Source: Candidatus Fimimorpha faecalis (lineage in GTDB: Bacteria; Bacillota; Clostridia; Lachnospirales; Lachnospiraceae). From it: a stretch of DNA of 35,508 nt. Within the stretch, counting starts at the first letter, position 1. The number at the start of each line of letters is the position of its first letter. Shown one piece after another: positions 32,693 through 35,508 of this stretch. The DNA is taken from contig DVHN01000070.1 in NCBI GenBank assembly GCA_018712075.1, positions 1 to 35,508 of the forward strand. Direction: 5' to 3'. A program made the position numbers and the translations under genes. Below the pieces are notes generated by a model. It made no database searches. It had not been told where the DNA came from and saw nothing but the letters and a program-made list of their open reading frames with translations.

Positions 32693-33154
32693 ATGACAAT
32701 TTTAGAAGCTATAAATCAGCGACATTCCGTACGCAACTATAAAAGTAAAAAAATTTCTAACGAAATTATTTCCGATCTTCAAAAAGAAATTGATGCCTGC
32801 AATAAAGAAGGACATCTTCACATCCAGCTTATAACAAATGAACCAACTGCTTTTGATGGAAGGATGGCACATTACGGTAAATTCAGCGGTGTACAAAACT
32901 ATATTGCACTAGTCGGAAAAAAATCTGCAAATCTTGAAGAAAAATGTGGTTATTATGGTGAGCGTATTGTTCTAAAAGCCCAGATGCTAGGACTAAACAC
33001 CTGTTGGGTCGCCCTAACATTTTCTAAAAACAAAGCCAAAAAAAATATTCAAATTAGTGATGGAGAAAAGCTGACTCTAGTTATTTCTTTGGGATATGGC
33101 ACCACACAGGGCGTAGCTCATAAATCCAAAACTTTTATAAGAAACTATACTTAA
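32693..33154 (+). pseudogene. 3'-truncated nitroreductase-family gene
   Basis: 153 residues. The N-terminal EAINQRHSVRNYKSKKIS (FMN-phosphate-binding R-S-x-R), YIALVGKK, YYGERIVLKAQMLGLNTCWVAL and ISLGYGTTQGVAHKSK segments match the TM1586-type nitroreductase family, whose members are usually well over 200 residues. After HKSK the frame runs into unrelated residues and stops at 33154, 20 bp inside the convergent permease gene. The last third, with part of the FMN site, is missing. AAGGAGAG seven bases before the ATG at 32693 is intact, so a product may still be made, but function is doubtful. Confidence 0.72.
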
Positions 33155-34499
33155 AAACAAATAACACTGCCAATACATACATTAAAGGAGTCACTTTTTT
33201 CACTTTTCCGCAAATTGTATTTAATAATACATAGGAAATAATGCCAATGGAAATTCCCTCTGAAATACTATAAAACAATGGCATTGCTAAAATACAGAGA
33301 TACGCTGGAACTGCTTCTGTCATATTATCATCGGTAAATTTAATATCTGAAATTGTTCCAAACATGAAAAATCCAACCATAAGTAATGCTGGAGCCGTTG
33401 CAAACGATGGAATTGCAGTAAAAATCGGTGCAAAGAACATAGAGATCAGAAAGAATATTCCTGCCACAATCGCCGTTAACCCAGTTCGTCCTCCCGCTGC
33501 TACACCAGCAGAAGACTCCACAAACGTGGTAACAGTAGAAGTTCCCAACACTGCACCTGCCGTTGTCGCAATTGCATCTGCCAATAACGCTGGCTTAATT
33601 CCTGGTAAACGATTGCTTTCATCCAACATACCAGCTTTCGTACTAACACCAATTAAAGTGCCAAGTGTATCAAACATATCTACAAACAGAAAAGCACAAA
33701 TTACTACAATAAAGTTTGCCACTCCTACAGAATGAAAATCGACATTAAAACATTGTCCGAATGTTTCGCCTAACTTTCTAAAATCTGTCATCGAAACATT
33801 CGGAAATAATGTATCATAACCAGCCTTTGCATTTGGAATATAAATTCCTGCTGCCTGACAAATGATTCCAAGTAACCACGTAGACAAAATACCAATTAAA
33901 ATCGCACCTTTTACTTTTTTAATATATAAAATTACAGTAATGAATAAGCCAATCACAGCCAATATTGCATAAATACCAGCAGTATTAAAATTTTCTGTAA
34001 AGTCTACAATTTTCACTAGGGTAGTATCATCTCTTACGACTAAACCTGCATTTTGTAGACCGATAAATGCAATGAACATTCCAATTCCAACGGAAACTCC
34101 TTTTTTTAAATCAAACGGAATTGCATTAAAAATCGCTTCTCTAACATTGGTTAACGATAATATAATAAAAATAATACCTTCTGCGAATACTGCCAACAAT
34201 GCAACCTGCCAACTATAGCCATAACCTAATACAACCGTATACGCCAAATATGCATTTAATCCCATACCTGCCGATAATACAAACGGTAAATTTGCCATAA
34301 ATGCCATACATGCACTTCCAAGAAACGATGCTAATGCAGTAGCTAACAACACCGCCGTTGCATCCATTCCCGCATCACTTAAAATACTTGGATTCACTGC
34401 CAATATATACGCCATCGTCATAAATGTTGTAATACCCGCTATAATCTCCGTCTTTACACTCGTATTATTTTCTTTTAACTTAAATAATTTCTCTAACAT
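33135..34499 (-). CDS. NCS2-family purine permease (guanine/hypoxanthine/adenine type)
   Basis: 454 residues with about twelve to thirteen membrane segments. Family hallmarks of the COG2252 PbuG/AdeQ group are present: FMTMAYILAVNPSILSDAGMD, SAGMGLNAYLAYTVVLGYGYSWQ, the FVDMFDTLGTLIGVSTKAG motif and TTAGAVLGTSTVTTFVESSAGVAAGGRTGLT. It imports purine bases by proton symport. It lies 77 bp after apt, so uptake and salvage are transcribed together. The ATG at 34499 has AAGAGGAT upstream. Its 3' end overlaps the truncated nitroreductase tail on the other strand; the permease itself looks complete. Confidence 0.92.
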   Translation of the reverse strand: MLEKLFKLKENNTSVKTEIIAGITTFMTMAYILAVNPSILSDAGMDATAVLLATALASFLGSACMAFMANLPFVLSAGMGLNAYLAYTVVLGYGYSWQVALLAVFAEGIIFIILSLTNVREAIFNAIPFDLKKGVSVGIGMFIAFIGLQNAGLVVRDDTTLVKIVDFTENFNTAGIYAILAVIGLFITVILYIKKVKGAILIGILSTWLLGIICQAAGIYIPNAKAGYDTLFPNVSMTDFRKLGETFGQCFNVDFHSVGVANFIVVICAFLFVDMFDTLGTLIGVSTKAGMLDESNRLPGIKPALLADAIATTAGAVLGTSTVTTFVESSAGVAAGGRTGLTAIVAGIFFLISMFFAPIFTAIPSFATAPALLMVGFFMFGTISDIKFTDDNMTEAVPAYLCILAMPLFYSISEGISIGIISYVLLNTICGKVKKVTPLMYVLAVLFVFKYSFL

Positions 34500-34576
34500 A
34501 AAATCCTCTTTTCTGATTTCTATTCTACCTGATAGAATTATTAGAAAATATATTTTGTATAATTTTGAAAAATATT

Positions 34577-35101
34577 CTATTCTCCCTCATAAGAGATTAC
34601 AGTATCAATTGCATAGTTTTTTAAATATTCTCTCCCATTTAAATCGCTTAACTCTATTAAACAAACTATTTTTATAACAATTGCGCCAAGCTGCTCCAAT
34701 AATCCAGCCGCTGCTTTGATCGTACCTCCAGTTGCAATTAAATCGTCAATTAAAACAACTCTCATTCCTGGTTTCACATCCTCTTTATGCACTTCAATTA
34801 CTGCATTGCTGTATTCTAATTCATATGCTGCCTCAATCGTTTCTCTTGGCAATTTACCCTTCTTTCGCACAGGAATAAAAGCCTTATGCAAATTGTAAGC
34901 AATCGGCATTCCAAACAAAAACCCTCTCGACTCCAGACCCACAACTGCATCAAATTCCACATCATCCAAACATTTCATCATTTCATCCACTGCTAACTTC
35001 AATCCATCCGCATCTCTCAAAATAGATGTAATATCACGAAAAACAATCCCAGATTCAGGAAAATCAGGAATACTTATTATATATTGCTCCACTTGACTCA
35101 T
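34577..35101 (-). CDS. apt: Adenine phosphoribosyltransferase
   Basis: 174 residues, normal for Apt. It makes AMP from adenine and PRPP in purine salvage. The N-terminal IPDFPESGIVFRDITSIL and VVGLESRGFLFGMPIAYNL segments and the PRPP-binding VVLIDDLIATGGT (115-127) are all present. The ATG at 35101 follows AGGAGAATGAT. It is paired with the purine permease. I saw no purine riboswitch in the upstream spacer. Confidence 0.97.
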   Translation of the reverse strand: MSQVEQYIISIPDFPESGIVFRDITSILRDADGLKLAVDEMMKCLDDVEFDAVVGLESRGFLFGMPIAYNLHKAFIPVRKKGKLPRETIEAAYELEYSNAVIEVHKEDVKPGMRVVLIDDLIATGGTIKAAAGLLEQLGAIVIKIVCLIELSDLNGREYLKNYAIDTVISYEGE

Positions 35102-35226
35102 ATCATTCTCCTAAAAAGAAAATTTTCTTCCCATCTTTTTCCCTCAACTAAAACACTTCTGCTACTCTTTATTAAATGGTGGAGGAAGAATTAACCCTCC
35201 CAAATAAAAAATCACATAAAAAAAGA

Positions 35227-35239
35227 TAGGACTATCCTA
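35227..35239 (-). terminator. Short hairpin with T-run before apt
   Basis: On the minus strand TAGGA-TAG-TCCTA is followed by TCTTTTTTT. The stem is only five pairs, so efficiency is doubtful. It may end the Rpn-like remnant transcript. The rest of the 35102-35306 spacer shows only a GGAGG/CCTCC inverted repeat and no clear promoter for apt. Confidence 0.4.
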
Positions 35240-35306
35240 CCCATATATTCCACCAAATACTCAAAAATATTCTTCCTATTCATTTTTTAGTAAAAAGTCT
35301 TGTTCT

Positions 35307-35508
35307 TCATTCCATATACACAACCTCCTTCTCTCGATTTTTTAAATATTCTTTTAATACATTGCTATCTTTACAAATATGAATAGTTTCTTTGAATCGT
35401 TACACGGCTAATCTGCTCCTCCGTTATTTCCGTATCTTCTGGATGTAACGCCTGATAAAGCTGCAATAAATACGTTGGATTTTCAAACAAATCCCGAAAC
35501 ACACTATC
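35307..35508 (-). pseudogene. Internally deleted Rpn-family nuclease gene remnant
   Basis: From the right edge the minus strand reads DSVFRDLFENPTYLLQLYQA and then HPEDTEITEEQISRVTIQ, the N-terminal part of Rpn-type PD-(D/E)XK proteins, and soon hits TAA at 35371-35373. A different frame from 35393 reads KETIHICKDSNVLKEYLKNR and EKEVVYME before TGA at 35307-35309, which matches a much later part of the same protein family. The nuclease core between them is missing. I infer an internal deletion around 35391-35397 plus a frameshift. The 5' end is outside the window. Confidence 0.7.

Noticed and set aside
35102..35306. Purine riboswitch upstream of apt and the NCS2 permease
   Set aside because: The conserved purine-aptamer core is not present on the minus strand in this spacer.

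Overview
The window looks like chromosomal DNA of a low-GC Gram-positive anaerobe, most likely a Lachnospiraceae/Clostridia member. The reasons are A+T-rich coding and spacer DNA, strong AGGAGG-type ribosome binding sites, a phenylalanine T-box in front of pheST, the secG-rnr-smpB cluster, an orphan XdhC-family protein, and remnants of Rpn-type (PD-(D/E)XK) nuclease genes of a kind common in gut Lachnospiraceae. The assignment is inference; there is no rRNA in the window. About thirty-three genes are present, nearly all on the minus strand. I saw no intact insertion sequence, prophage, CRISPR array, tRNA or rRNA.

Layout. 1-385: remnant of an Rpn-type nuclease gene. 392-5560: four transporter genes (MFS, PfoR-like PTS IIC, dicarboxylate/amino acid:cation symporter, alanine/glycine:cation symporter). 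5713-8468: a translationally coupled pair made of a GAP1-like protein and a P-loop GTPase resembling the DO-GTPase group. This is the most unusual locus here. 8787-11987: smpB, rnr and secG with their own promoter and terminator. 12062-15895: pheS-pheT behind a UUC-specifying T-box. 16072-16941 (+): YihY/BrkB-family membrane protein. 17054-20861: galM, topB and a left-handed beta-helix protein. 20966-22051: asd. 22094-22818: zinc-ribbon protein with a structured leader. 22866-25947: HlyC/CorC-type membrane protein, Gfo/Idh/MocA oxidoreductase and HAD phosphatase. 26048-26236: a small independent transcription unit (sRNA or micropeptide). 26331-27071 (+): HAD hydrolase. 27174-31140: aldo/keto reductase, two HD-domain proteins, a DUF2156 protein and a GNAT acetyltransferase. 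31356-32381 (+): XdhC-family protein. 32549-33154 (+): a decaying stretch with an internally deleted metallo-beta-lactamase-fold gene and a 3'-truncated nitroreductase. 33135-35101: apt and an NCS2 purine permease. 35307-35508: a second Rpn-type gene with an internal deletion.

Functionally the window mixes core information processing (trans-translation, RNA decay, protein export, Phe-tRNA charging, topoisomerase III) with nutrient uptake (amino acids, dicarboxylates, purines) and small metabolic enzymes. Accessory material is limited to the GTPase pair, the small transcription unit and four decayed genes. The decayed genes lie next to the 3' ends of intact transporters or near the window edges, which suggests repeated short deletions at those junctions.

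Start codons were re-chosen wherever a good Shine-Dalgarno sequence sits in front of an internal start. Promoters are matches to the sigma-A consensus found by eye, and terminators are hairpins with U-tracts found by eye; none has been scored computationally.
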